Shown here: piece after piece, positions 51,251 to 59,781 of the stretch | Numbering within the stretch: the stretch's first letter is position 1 | How the letters are laid out: every line of letters starts with the position of its first letter | Assembly (NCBI RefSeq): GCF_014837295.1 | Contig: NZ_JACYHB010000001.1 | Location: 434,001 to 498,000 of the forward strand | Source of the DNA: Cellulosimicrobium arenosum | GTDB taxonomy: Bacteria; Actinomycetota; Actinomycetes; Actinomycetales; Cellulomonadaceae | Reading direction: 5' to 3' | Length of the DNA: 64,000 bases | The notes under the pieces: model-generated | What the model was told of the DNA's origin: nothing | Seen by the model: only the letters and a program-made list of their open reading frames with translations | The model's database searches: none | Position numbers and translations under genes: made by a program

Positions 51251-52135
51251 TCAGGCGGCGAGGAGCGCAGTCTGCAGCGCGGCGTCCATCGCGACGAGCG
51301 GCGCGGGACGGCCGGTCATCAGCCGCACCTGCTCGGCCGCCTGGTGCAGGAGCATGCGCTCACCGCCGACGACCACCCCGCCGGCGCTCGACCACGCGGC
51401 GGACAACGCCGTGGGACGAGGGTCGTACACGACGTCGAGCAGGACACCGGAGAACGGACCGGTCCCCGGATGTGGGGCGGCCACCACGTCGGCCAGGGGG
51501 TCGGCAGCGCGCGACGGCAAGGTCGAGACGACCACGTCGGCCGATGCCAGCCGGGCGAGCAGCCCGACCGAGGCCGGGTCCAGGACCTCGAACCGCGGCT
51601 CGACGCCCATCCGGTGCGCCGCCCGCTGGAGCGCACCGGTGCGTCCGAGCGAGCGGACGAGCACCGTCGGCGCCGCGCAGCCGAGCTCGGCGAGCGCCGC
51701 CAGCGTCGACGCGGCGGTCGCCCCGGCGCCGAGCACGACGGCGGAGCCCACCGTCGCCCCGTCCGCGAGCCCCTCGCGCAACGACGCGACCAGGCCGTGC
51801 ACGTCGGTGTTCGCGCCGACGAGCGTCGGACGGCCCGGCCCGATCGGCTGGACCACGACCGTGTTGACGGCGCCGACGATGCCCGCGAGCGGCTCGACGT
51901 GGTCGAGCAGCGGGACGACGGTCTGCTTGAGGGGCATCGTCAGGCTCAGGCCCGTCCACGAGGAGTCGAGCGAACGCACCAGGTCGGGGAGCTGTTCCTC
52001 GGTCGTGTCGAGCGCGTCGTAGCGCCAGTCGTCGAGGCCGAGCGCCACATAGGCGGCGCGGTGCAGCAGCGGGGACAGCGAGTGCGCGACGGGGTGACCG
52101 AGCACTGCCGCTCGGCGTGGCGGGAGGGCGCTCAC
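51251..52135 (-). CDS. aroE: Shikimate dehydrogenase
   Basis: 294 residues from GTG 52135, overlapping the mltG stop. [19 protein letters not shown] at the N-terminus, LTMPLKQTV near 68 (catalytic Lys), GAVNTVV near 89 and the nucleotide-binding GAGATAAS near 130 are present. The Rossmann loop is G-A-G-A-T-A rather than G-x-G-G-x-A. It reduces 3-dehydroshikimate with NADPH. It completes the five aro genes of this region. Confidence 0.94.
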   Translation of the reverse strand: MSALPPRRAAVLGHPVAHSLSPLLHRAAYVALGLDDWRYDALDTTEEQLPDLVRSLDSSWTGLSLTMPLKQTVVPLLDHVEPLAGIVGAVNTVVVQPIGPGRPTLVGANTDVHGLVASLREGLADGATVGSAVVLGAGATAASTLAALAELGCAAPTVLVRSLGRTGALQRAAHRMGVEPRFEVLDPASVGLLARLASADVVVSTLPSRAADPLADVVAAPHPGTGPFSGVLLDVVYDPRPTALSAAWSSAGGVVVGGERMLLHQAAEQVRLMTGRPAPLVAMDAALQTALLAA

Positions 52136-53283
52136 CGGTCGTTCTCGTCCTGCCACTGCCGCAGCTCGGCGACGTTCTGCTGGTGCTCCTCGAAGGTCGA
52201 GGCGAACTTCGTCTCGCCGGTGTCGAGGTTGACCGCCGTCCAGAAGATCCAGTCCCCGGGCTCGGGGTTCATGACGGCCTCGATCGACTCCATCCCGGGG
52301 TTGGCGATCGGCGTGGGCGGCAGCCCCGTGTGCTCGTAGGTGTTGAACGGGTTGTCGGGGTCGTCGGTGTCGGCGCGCGTCAGCTCGGTGCCGGACTTGC
52401 CGAGCCCGTAGGCCACGGCAGCATCGATCTCGAGCGGCTTGCCGGTGTCGAGCCGGTTCTGGATCGCCTGCGCCATCTTCGGCCGGTCGGGCGCGTACTT
52501 CGCCTCCCGCTCGATGAGCGCGGCCTTGTTCAGGACCGTCTCGCGATCCTCGGGCGCGACGCCCGCCTCGTCGAGCTGCAGCGTGGTCTGGTTCACCATG
52601 CGTTGGACGATGCCCGTCGCGTTGACCTCGTCCGGCTCGAGGACGTACGTCGTGGGGTACAACCATCCCTCGTACTTGCCGTCGGCCTCCGCCGGGAGAC
52701 CGGTGGCGTCGGTGTCCTCCATCGCCGCCTCGAAGTCGGCGACAGGGATACCCGTGACGGACGAGGCCCGCTCGAGGATCTGGTCGGCGGTCCACCCCTC
52801 GGGGATCGTGATGCGGGTCTCGACCCTGCTGTCGTTCGCCACGAGGCGCGCGACCGCGTCCTTCGCCGGCATGCCGCGCAGCAGCGTGTGGGTGCCCGCC
52901 TGGATGGTCCCCGCCTCGGGGTTGCCCTCGAACGCGGACACGAACGCCGCCGTGCTCGCCACGACGCCCGCGTCGACGAGCGTCTGGCCCATCTCCCTGC
53001 CCGTCGAGCCCGGTTCGATGGCCACGTCGACCGGCTCGGTCCCCGGACCGGCGTAATCCTTGGCCGCGACCGGGTTGTCGAACCCGAACAGGTTCGTCGC
53101 GTTCGTCAGGAGGAGGTACCCCGCGCCCCCCACGACCAGCAACGAGATCAGCACGACCGCGAGCGTGCGGCGTCGGCGCCTCGCACGCCGCTTCTTCGCG
53201 GCGCGGCGGGCACGCTGGTCGGCGCGCGAGGAGCGGCTCGGCGCCTCGCCGTCGAGGGTGGGCCGGTCGAACAGGTCGGTCAC
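52132..53283 (-). CDS. mltG: Endolytic murein transglycosylase MltG
   Basis: 383 residues. A strongly basic cytoplasmic head (residues 15-40, nearly all Arg/Lys/Ala) precedes one membrane helix (LAVVLISLLVVGGAGYLLL) and the periplasmic YceG domain. The catalytic glutamate lies in ALIEREAKYAPDRPKMAQAI near 258, and DNPFNTYEHTGLPPTPIANP near 325 is the other conserved block. It cuts nascent glycan strands and may set their length. Overlaps ruvX and aroE by four bases each. Confidence 0.94.
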   Translation of the reverse strand: MTDLFDRPTLDGEAPSRSSRADQRARRAAKKRRARRRRRTLAVVLISLLVVGGAGYLLLTNATNLFGFDNPVAAKDYAGPGTEPVDVAIEPGSTGREMGQTLVDAGVVASTAAFVSAFEGNPEAGTIQAGTHTLLRGMPAKDAVARLVANDSRVETRITIPEGWTADQILERASSVTGIPVADFEAAMEDTDATGLPAEADGKYEGWLYPTTYVLEPDEVNATGIVQRMVNQTTLQLDEAGVAPEDRETVLNKAALIEREAKYAPDRPKMAQAIQNRLDTGKPLEIDAAVAYGLGKSGTELTRADTDDPDNPFNTYEHTGLPPTPIANPGMESIEAVMNPEPGDWIFWTAVNLDTGETKFASTFEEHQQNVAELRQWQDENDR

Positions 53284-53810
53284 GGTCGCTGGTCTCCCGT
53301 CAGGTGTACACGTTCTCCGGCGCGCGCCCCCGCGCCCCGCTCGCCGTCCAGAGCAGATTGCAGAATGATAACGGCTGCCGCCTGGTCCACGACGCTGCGA
53401 TGCCGTCTGCTGCCCCGTCCGGCCGCGTGCAGAGCCTGGTGGGCGCTGACGGTCGTCATCCGCTCGTCGACGAGGAAGACCGGGACCGGCGCGATCACGC
53501 GCGCCACCTTCGCAGCGTACGCCCGCGCGTCCTCGGCAGCGGAGCCCTCCGATCCGGACAGGTGCCTCGGCAGGCCGACGTACACGACCTGCGCACCGCG
53601 CTCGTCCACCTCCGCCGCGAGCCGTGCCACGTCCGCCGGCACGGCGGCGCCCGCCCGCGCGTCCCGGGCCAGCGTCTCCACCGGCGTGGCGACGAGGCCG
53701 TCGGGGTCGCTCGCGGCCAGCCCCACGCGGACCGTGCCGACGTCGACCGCGAGGCGCGCACCCCGCGGCAACGACGTGGGCGCCTCGCCGGGCACGTCCG
53801 GCGTCGTCAC
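53280..53810 (-). CDS. ruvX: Putative pre-16S rRNA nuclease/Holliday junction resolvase RuvX (YqgF)
   Basis: 176 residues from GTG 53810, four bases after alaS. RNase H-like fold with RLAVDVGTVRVGLAASDPDG near 20, VVYVGLPRHLSGSEG near 75 and VFLVDERMTTVSAHQAL near 115, carrying the three acidic residues. YqgF proteins mature the 16S rRNA 5' end in E. coli and resolve junctions in vitro in mycobacteria. Confidence 0.93.
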   Translation of the reverse strand: MTTPDVPGEAPTSLPRGARLAVDVGTVRVGLAASDPDGLVATPVETLARDARAGAAVPADVARLAAEVDERGAQVVYVGLPRHLSGSEGSAAEDARAYAAKVARVIAPVPVFLVDERMTTVSAHQALHAAGRGSRRHRSVVDQAAAVIILQSALDGERGAGARAGERVHLTGDQRP

Positions 53811-53814
53811 CGCG

Positions 53815-56505
53815 TCACGCACCCGCGACCGCGTCCCGCACACCCGCGAGCGCGGTGCCCAGCGCGGCCACGTCGGTGCCGCCACCCTGGGCCATGTCGT
53901 CCTTGCCGCCGCCGCCACCGCCGAGGGCCTGCGCCGCTCCCTTGGCGAGCACGCCCGCACGCACGCCGGCCGCACGCGCGGTCGCGTTCGTCACGACGAC
54001 CACCTGCGGACGCCCCTTGGCCACGCCCCCGACCGCGACGACGGTCGCCTCGGACTCGCCGAGACGACCCCGCACGTCGAGCGCGAGCGCGCGCAGGTCG
54101 TCCGCCGAGGCGACCTCGCCGGCGTCGTGCACGACGACGCGGCCGGGGCCGACGCGCTCGGCGCCCGACGCGAGCGAACCCGCCGCCGCCAACAGCTGCG
54201 CCTGGCGCAGCTGGGCCAGCTCCTTCTCGGCGTCGCGGAGCCGCGACACGATGGATCCCACCCGGTCCGGGAGCTCGTCGCTGCGCACGTTGAGCAGACC
54301 GGTGAGCTGGCCGACGAGCGCGTGCTCCTTGGCCTGGAACCCGTACGCGCCGTCCCCCACGAGCGCGTCGACGCGGCGCACGCCCGAGCCGATCGACGAC
54401 TCGCCGAGCAGCGTCACGAGGCCGAGCTGGCCCGTGCGCTGCACGTGCGTGCCCGCGCACAGCTCGCGCGACCAGTCCCCGCCGATGGACACGACACGGA
54501 CCGTGTCGCCGTACTTCTCCCCGAACAGCGCCATGGCACCCATGGCGCGCGCCTCGGCGATCGGCATGAGCTGGTCGGTGACGTCCAGGTTCTCCGCGAG
54601 CTGGGTGTTGACGCGCTCCTCGATCTCGGACAGCGCGCCGCCCGGCACGGCGGACGAGCGGCGGAAGTCGAAGCGGATCCGGCTCGGTGCGTTCTCCGAG
54701 CCCGCCTGGGTCGCGTCCTTGCCGAGCGACTCCTGCAGGGCCTTGTGGATCATGTGCGTCGCCGAGTGCGCGCGACTGATCGCCTTGCGACGGTCGCGGT
54801 CGATGGTCGCGGTCCCCGGGTCGCCCAGCGCCGCGGTGCCTTCGACGAGGCGCCCCCGGTGCACGGACAGGCCCTTGACCGGTCGCTGCACGTCATCCAC
54901 CTCGATGGTGGCGCCGCCGTCGAGCACGATCGTGCCGTGGTCGGCGAGCTGCCCGCCCGCCTCCGCGTAGAAGGGCGTGCGGTCGAGCACGACCTCGACG
55001 TCCGCCGGGGCCGTCGCCGCCGGGGTCGGGGCACCGTCGACGAGCAGGCCCGCGACCCGCACGGAAGCGGTCGACTCCGTGTAGCCGAGGAACTCGACCG
55101 GTGCGGACAGGTCGGCCGAGAGCGACTCGTAGGCGGCCGTGTCGACGCCGCCGGACCGCTTGGCCAGCGCGTCGGCGCGCGCCCGCGTGCGCTGCTCGGT
55201 CATGAGCGAGCGGAACGCCTTCTCGTCCACCTGGACGCCCTGCTCGGCAGCCATCTCGAGCGTGAGGTCGATGGGAAAACCGTAGGTGTCGTGCAGGGCG
55301 AACGCCTGGTCGCCCCCGAGCACGGGGACTCCCCCGGTGCCCGCGCTGCTCTTCGCCCGGGAGACGGCCGTGTCGAGGATGGTGGTCCCCGACGCCAGCG
55401 TGCGTCGGAACGCGTCCTCCTCGGCGTAGGCGATCGACGAGATGCGCTCGAAGTCGGTCGCGACCTCCGGGTAGGAGGCGGCCATCGCGTCGCGGCTCAC
55501 GGGGAACAGCGCGGGCAGCGCCGGGTCGTCCACACCGAGCAGCCGCATCGCGCGCACCGACCGGCGCAGCAGGCGGCGCAGCACGTACCCCCGGCCCTCG
55601 TTCGACGGACGGACGCCGTCGCTGATGATCATGAGTGCCGAACGCACGTGGTCCGCGACGACGCGCATGCGCACGTCGTCGTCGAGCGCGGCGCCGTAGG
55701 TCTTGCCGGACAGCGCCTCGACCGCCGCGATGACGGGGAAGACCTCGTCGATCTCGTACAGGTTGTCCTTGCCCTGCAGCAGGAACGCGACCCGCTCGAG
55801 ACCCATGCCGGTGTCGATGTTCTTCTTCGTGAGCTCGCCGAGGATGGGGAAACCGCTCTTGTCCCCGCCGTCACCACGCTCGTACTGCATGAAGACGAGG
55901 TTCCAGATCTCCAGGAACCGGTCGCCGGCGAGGTCGACGGCGGGGCCGCCGTCGGGCCCGTACGCGGGGCCGCGGTCGAAGAAGATCTCCGAGCAGGGGC
56001 CGGCCGGCCCGCGCGCCCCCGTGGACCAGTAGTTCGTGTCCATCCCGAGGCGCTGGATGCGCTCGTTGGGCAGGCCGGCGACCTTCTTCCACAGCTCGAT
56101 CGCCTCGTCGTCGTCGTGGTAGACGGTGACCCAGATCCTGTCGGGGTCGAACCCGTACCCGCCGTCGTCCTGCGAGCGCGTGATCAGGTCCCAGGCGTGC
56201 CCGATCGCGCCCTCCTTGAAATAGTCCCCGAAGGAGAAGTTGCCGTTCATCTGGAAGAACGTGCCGTGCCGCGTGGTCTTGCCCACGTCGTCGATGTCCA
56301 GGGTGCGCACGCACTTCTGCACGCTCGTCGCTCGCGCCCACGGCGCCGTCTGCTCACCCGTCATGTACGGGATGAACGGCACCATCCCCGCGATCGTGAA
56401 CAGGGTGGACGGGTCCGGCGAGACGAGGGAGGCCGACGGGACGACCGTGTGGTCGTGGCCGGCGAAGTAGTCGAGCCAGCGCTTGCGGATCTCGGCGGTG
56501 CGCAT
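53815..56505 (-). CDS. alaS: Alanyl-tRNA synthetase
   Basis: 896 residues. The class II catalytic core (1-240) starts with the AEIRKRWLDYFAGHDHTVVP pattern. The tRNA-recognition domain spans about 250-450. The editing domain has the zinc motif HSATHMIHKAL near 583 and CAGTH near 690. The C-terminal glycine-rich DHHA1-like domain contains GGGGGGKDDMAQGGG near 870. Full length and all motifs are present. Confidence 0.98.
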   Translation of the reverse strand: MRTAEIRKRWLDYFAGHDHTVVPSASLVSPDPSTLFTIAGMVPFIPYMTGEQTAPWARATSVQKCVRTLDIDDVGKTTRHGTFFQMNGNFSFGDYFKEGAIGHAWDLITRSQDDGGYGFDPDRIWVTVYHDDDEAIELWKKVAGLPNERIQRLGMDTNYWSTGARGPAGPCSEIFFDRGPAYGPDGGPAVDLAGDRFLEIWNLVFMQYERGDGGDKSGFPILGELTKKNIDTGMGLERVAFLLQGKDNLYEIDEVFPVIAAVEALSGKTYGAALDDDVRMRVVADHVRSALMIISDGVRPSNEGRGYVLRRLLRRSVRAMRLLGVDDPALPALFPVSRDAMAASYPEVATDFERISSIAYAEEDAFRRTLASGTTILDTAVSRAKSSAGTGGVPVLGGDQAFALHDTYGFPIDLTLEMAAEQGVQVDEKAFRSLMTEQRTRARADALAKRSGGVDTAAYESLSADLSAPVEFLGYTESTASVRVAGLLVDGAPTPAATAPADVEVVLDRTPFYAEAGGQLADHGTIVLDGGATIEVDDVQRPVKGLSVHRGRLVEGTAALGDPGTATIDRDRRKAISRAHSATHMIHKALQESLGKDATQAGSENAPSRIRFDFRRSSAVPGGALSEIEERVNTQLAENLDVTDQLMPIAEARAMGAMALFGEKYGDTVRVVSIGGDWSRELCAGTHVQRTGQLGLVTLLGESSIGSGVRRVDALVGDGAYGFQAKEHALVGQLTGLLNVRSDELPDRVGSIVSRLRDAEKELAQLRQAQLLAAAGSLASGAERVGPGRVVVHDAGEVASADDLRALALDVRGRLGESEATVVAVGGVAKGRPQVVVVTNATARAAGVRAGVLAKGAAQALGGGGGGKDDMAQGGGTDVAALGTALAGVRDAVAGA

Positions 56506-56541
56506 GATGTCCTTCGGGTGCTGAGGTGAGGTGGGGGCAGG

Positions 56542-56895
56542 TCAGAAGGAGTAGCCGAGGAGCTCCTCGACGTCGTCCACGTCCGTCGCGGGGTCGTCCG
56601 CCACGGGCCGGGTGTGACGTCCCGCGGCACGGCGCCGACGCACCGCCTCGGGATCCTCCTGCCCTTCGGCCAGGAGGGCGGCCAGGAGCTCGCGCTCGCG
56701 CTCGTCGCGCGCCACGACGAACTCGGTGCGGAAGTCGCGCACGGCCTGCAGCGCGCGTCCTCCGATCTCGTCGGCGCGTGCGGTGGCGCGGTCGGCGACG
56801 GACGCAGGGGTCAGGCGGGCGACGACGCGCTTGCCGCGGACCACCACGACGACGGTGATCGCGACGCCGACCCCGACCCAGAAGACGCGACGCAT
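56542..56895 (-). CDS. Small membrane protein downstream of DUF948 (DUF6167-like)
   Basis: 117 residues from ATG 56895, which shares one base with the DUF948 stop (TGATG). One membrane helix (VFWVGVGVAITVVVVVRGKR) is followed by a charged helical region and a tail ending DVDDVEELLGYSF. Such proteins occur between alaS and DUF948 in many actinobacteria and are of unknown function. Confidence 0.82.
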   Translation of the reverse strand: MRRVFWVGVGVAITVVVVVRGKRVVARLTPASVADRATARADEIGGRALQAVRDFRTEFVVARDERERELLAALLAEGQEDPEAVRRRRAAGRHTRPVADDPATDVDDVEELLGYSF

Positions 56896-57269
56896 CAGCG
56901 CTCTCCGGCCGACGGCTTGCGCCCGAACGCGCGCGCGAGGCCCTGCCGGACGCCGTAGGTGAACGCGGCGACCTTGACCAGCGGCGCGCCGAACGTCGCC
57001 GCGTACAACCCGGTGAGCGCCGAGACGTTCTCGCTCACCTGGGCGGCCGAGGTCGTGATGGTGTCGACCTTGACGAGCTGGCTGTTCGTGGTGGCCACCG
57101 TCGTCGCGGCCTCGTCGAGGATGGGCACCGAGTGGTCGGTGACCTCCTTGATGCTCGTGCGCGCCTCGTCGAGGACCCTGCCGAGCTTGACCAGCGGCAC
57201 CGCGAGCAGCCCGACGAGCAGTACGAACGCGATGGCCGCGACGAGGCCGGCCACATCTCCCACGGACAT
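56895..57269 (-). CDS. DUF948 domain-containing membrane protein
   Basis: 124 residues from ATG 57269, with GGAGG four bases upstream. An N-terminal membrane helix (VAGLVAAIAFVLLVGLLAVP) precedes a long helical region with heptad character (LGRVLDEARTSIKEVTDHSV onward), typical of DUF948 proteins; a basic tail follows. Unknown function; the module DUF948-DUF6167-alaS is a conserved actinobacterial arrangement. Confidence 0.87.
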   Translation of the reverse strand: MSVGDVAGLVAAIAFVLLVGLLAVPLVKLGRVLDEARTSIKEVTDHSVPILDEAATTVATTNSQLVKVDTITTSAAQVSENVSALTGLYAATFGAPLVKVAAFTYGVRQGLARAFGRKPSAGER

Positions 57270-57386
57270 TCTTCCTCCACGTGCTCTGGGCTGCTGGGAC
57301 ACCTGGCGAAACCCTACCCGTACCCCGCCCGGTCGCCTGGTGCGTGCACGGGTCGCACGCGCGCGACGCCGGCGACCCCGGGCGCA

Positions 57387-57428
57387 CGAACGCCCCGCTC
57401 GCCGACGGGTCGGCGAACGAGGCGTTCG
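57387..57428 (-). terminator. Hairpin terminator after rpsD
   Basis: Outer arms CGAACGCC/GGCGTTCG enclose a second perfect inverted repeat TCGCCGAC/GTCGGCGA just downstream of the rpsD stop. A long G/C-rich stem without U-run, as is common in actinobacteria. Confidence 0.6.
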
Positions 57429-57437
57429 GAGCGGGAC

Positions 57438-58064
57438 TCAGCGAGCGTAGTACTCGACGACGAGCTGGACCTCGCAGGTCACGGGGACCTCGGCGCGCTT
57501 CGGGCGACGCGTCAGCGTCGCGCTGAGCTTCTCGAGCTGGACGTCCAGGTAGCCCGGGACGGCCGGCAGGACGTCGCGGTGCGCACCGGCGGCGGCGACC
57601 TGGAACGGCGTCATGGTCTGGCTCTTCGGCTTGACCTGGATGGTCTGGCCCGGCTTCACCCGGAACGAGGGGCGGTCCACGATCTTGCCGTCCACGAGGA
57701 TGTGGCGGTGGCCGACGGCCTGGCGGGCCTGCAGGATCGTGCGGGCGAAGCCGGCACGCAGCACGACCGCGTCGAGACGCGACTCGAGGATCTCGACCAG
57801 CGCCTCACCGGTCAGGCCGGAGTCCTTGCGAGCCTCCTCGTACGCGCGGGCGATCTGCTTCTCGCGCAGCATGTACTGCGCGCGCAGACGCTGCTTCTCG
57901 CGCAGGCGCACCGCGTAGTCGGACTCGGTGCGGCGGCGGGCCCGGCCGTGCTCGCCCGGGGGGTACGGGCGCTTCTCGAAGTGCTTGACGGCCTTGGGGG
58001 TGAGGGCGATGCCCAGTGCGCGGCTCAGGCGGACCTGGCGGCGCGAGCGCTTGACAGCGGTCAC
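57438..58064 (-). CDS. rpsD: 30S ribosomal protein S4
   Basis: 208 residues from GTG 58064. ALGIALTPKAVKHFEKRPYP and PPGEHGRARRR near the N-terminus lack the zinc cysteines, so it is the zinc-free form. The S4 RNA-binding domain covers about 95-165 (LESRLDAVVLRAGFARTILQ, GHRHILVDGKIVDRPSF). It nucleates 30S assembly. Standing apart from the other ribosomal genes is usual in Micrococcales. The 150-base leader may serve autoregulation. Confidence 0.97.
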   Translation of the reverse strand: MTAVKRSRRQVRLSRALGIALTPKAVKHFEKRPYPPGEHGRARRRTESDYAVRLREKQRLRAQYMLREKQIARAYEEARKDSGLTGEALVEILESRLDAVVLRAGFARTILQARQAVGHRHILVDGKIVDRPSFRVKPGQTIQVKPKSQTMTPFQVAAAGAHRDVLPAVPGYLDVQLEKLSATLTRRPKRAEVPVTCEVQLVVEYYAR

Positions 58065-58226
58065 AGCGGTATCTCTTCCTGTCGTTCGGGTTCTGACGTC
58101 ACACCCCGTCCGCGAGAAGCGATCGGGGTGCGGGACCAGCCATGGAGGACGTCCCGGACGTGTGCTCACGTCGAGAGGTCGGGCCAAGGTCCCAGGTGGT
58201 CGCCACAAGGCAACCTGACAAGTCTA
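58065..58226 (-). promoter_or_regulatory. Putative promoter and structured leader of rpsD
   Basis: TAGACT (58221-58226) starts with the rarA stop codon and would begin an mRNA near 58214, leaving about 150 untranslated bases. The leader contains several short complementary segments (CGTG/CACG, GACGT/ACGTC). In other phyla S4 represses its own operon through such leaders; here that is only a suggestion. Confidence 0.4.
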
Positions 58227-59666
58227 CCCCACCCCGGGTGCCGTCCCCCTCGCGGGAGCCGGGGCCGAGTCGAGGATCTCGCGGACACGGGCGAGGCGGT
58301 CGGCGACCTGGCGCTCGAAGCCGCGGTCGCTCGGCGCGTAGTACCTCGAGCCGACCAGGGTGTCGGGCAGGTACTGCTGCGGTGCGACGGCATGAGGAGA
58401 GTCGTGCGCGTACCGGTAGCCCGTCCCGTGGCCCAGCTGCTTCGCGCCCGGGTAGTGGGCGTCGCGCAGGTGGGACGGCACGTGCCCGCCCTTGCCGGCC
58501 CGCACGTCCGCGAGCGCCGCGTCGATCCCGAGGTAGGCGGCGTTGGACTTGGGGGCGGTGGCGAGGTGCACGACGGCCTCGGCCAGCACGATGCGCCCCT
58601 CGGGCATGCCGATGAGCTGGACGGCCTGGGCGGCCGCGACGGCGGTCTGCAGCGCGGAGGGGTCGGCCAGTCCGACGTCCTCGGCGGCCGCGATGACGAT
58701 CCGCCGCGCGATGAAGCGCGGGTCCTCGCCTGCGGCGATCATCCGGGCGAGGTAGTGCAGCGACGCGTCGACGTCGGAACCGCGCATCGACTTGATGAAC
58801 GCGGACACGACGTCGTAGTGCTGGTCTCCGTCGCGGTCGTAGCGCACGGCGGCGACGTCGACGGCGCGCTCGACGGCCTCCAGGTCGACCTCGGCCACCG
58901 AGGCCCGGTCCGGCGCGGCGGACAGGACGGCGCCGGCAGCGGCCTCGAGGACGGTGAGCGCCTTGCGCGCGTCGCCGCCGGCGAGGCGGACGAGGTGGTC
59001 CTCGGCCTCGTCCGTGAGCGTGACGAGAGAGCCCAGGCCCCGCTCGTCGGACACCGCCCGGCGGACGAGCGTGCGGACGTCGTCGTCGGTCAGCGGCCGC
59101 AGCGTGAGCAGCAGGGAGCGCGAGAGCAGGGGCGAGTTGACGGAGAAGCTCGGGTTCTCGGTGGTGGCCGCCACCAGCGTGACCCAGCGGTTCTCGACGC
59201 TCGGCAGGAGCGCGTCCTGCTGGGACTTGGAGAAGCGGTGGACCTCGTCGATGAACAGGACCGTCTCCTCGCCGCCGGTGGCGAGGCGACGGCGGGCGTC
59301 CTCCACGACGGTACGCACGTCCTTGACGCCGGCGGTCACGGCGGAGAGCTCGACGAAACGCCGGCCGGACGCGGTCGCGATGAGGTAGGCGAGCGTGGTC
59401 TTGCCCGTGCCGGGCGGGCCCCACAGGATGACGGACCCGGGAGCCGCTCGCGAGGCGTCACCGGGACCGCCGGGCTCGATCAGACGGCGCAGCGGCGATC
59501 CCGGCACGAGCAGGTGGCCCTGGCCGGCGACCTCGTCCGGGCCGGCGGGCCGCATCCGCACGGCGAGGGGCGCGCCGGGGCCGGGGCGCGGCGTTCCCTG
59601 GGTGCCGGACGACGCGGCGGCGAACAGGTCGCCGCCGAAGAGGTCGCCGGTGGACGCGGTGGGCAT
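58224..59666 (-). CDS. rarA: Replication-associated recombination protein RarA (MgsA)
   Basis: 480 residues. AAA+ ATPase with Walker [13 protein letters not shown] near 85, Walker [18 protein letters not shown] near 138 and the sensor [10 protein letters not shown] near 168, followed by the MgsA C-terminal tetramerisation domain (about 300-450; [34 protein letters not shown]). It acts at stalled replication forks. ATG 59666 lies six bases after TAGTCT, so it may be leaderless. Confidence 0.96.
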   Translation of the reverse strand: MPTASTGDLFGGDLFAAASSGTQGTPRPGPGAPLAVRMRPAGPDEVAGQGHLLVPGSPLRRLIEPGGPGDASRAAPGSVILWGPPGTGKTTLAYLIATASGRRFVELSAVTAGVKDVRTVVEDARRRLATGGEETVLFIDEVHRFSKSQQDALLPSVENRWVTLVAATTENPSFSVNSPLLSRSLLLTLRPLTDDDVRTLVRRAVSDERGLGSLVTLTDEAEDHLVRLAGGDARKALTVLEAAAGAVLSAAPDRASVAEVDLEAVERAVDVAAVRYDRDGDQHYDVVSAFIKSMRGSDVDASLHYLARMIAAGEDPRFIARRIVIAAAEDVGLADPSALQTAVAAAQAVQLIGMPEGRIVLAEAVVHLATAPKSNAAYLGIDAALADVRAGKGGHVPSHLRDAHYPGAKQLGHGTGYRYAHDSPHAVAPQQYLPDTLVGSRYYAPSDRGFERQVADRLARVREILDSAPAPARGTAPGVG

Positions 59667-59672
59667 GCGACG

Positions 59673-59678
59673 AGACTA
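59673..59678 (-). promoter_or_regulatory. Putative -10 element (TAGTCT) of rarA
   Basis: Fits TAnnnT with six bases to ATG 59666. No clear -35. Confidence 0.4.
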
Positions 59679-59781
59679 CGCACCGCCGCCCACGCAGACG
59701 GCCGTGACCGTGCTCGGGGAGGTCGGGTGAAGGTCGTGGGCCGCGCGCTGCGCGATCTGACACGGCAGGACCTCGGATGGG

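Noticed and set aside
52117-56529. Open frame of about 1470 codons on the plus strand opposite mltG, ruvX and alaS
   Set aside because: Spans several real minus-strand genes and their junctions; no recognisable domain.
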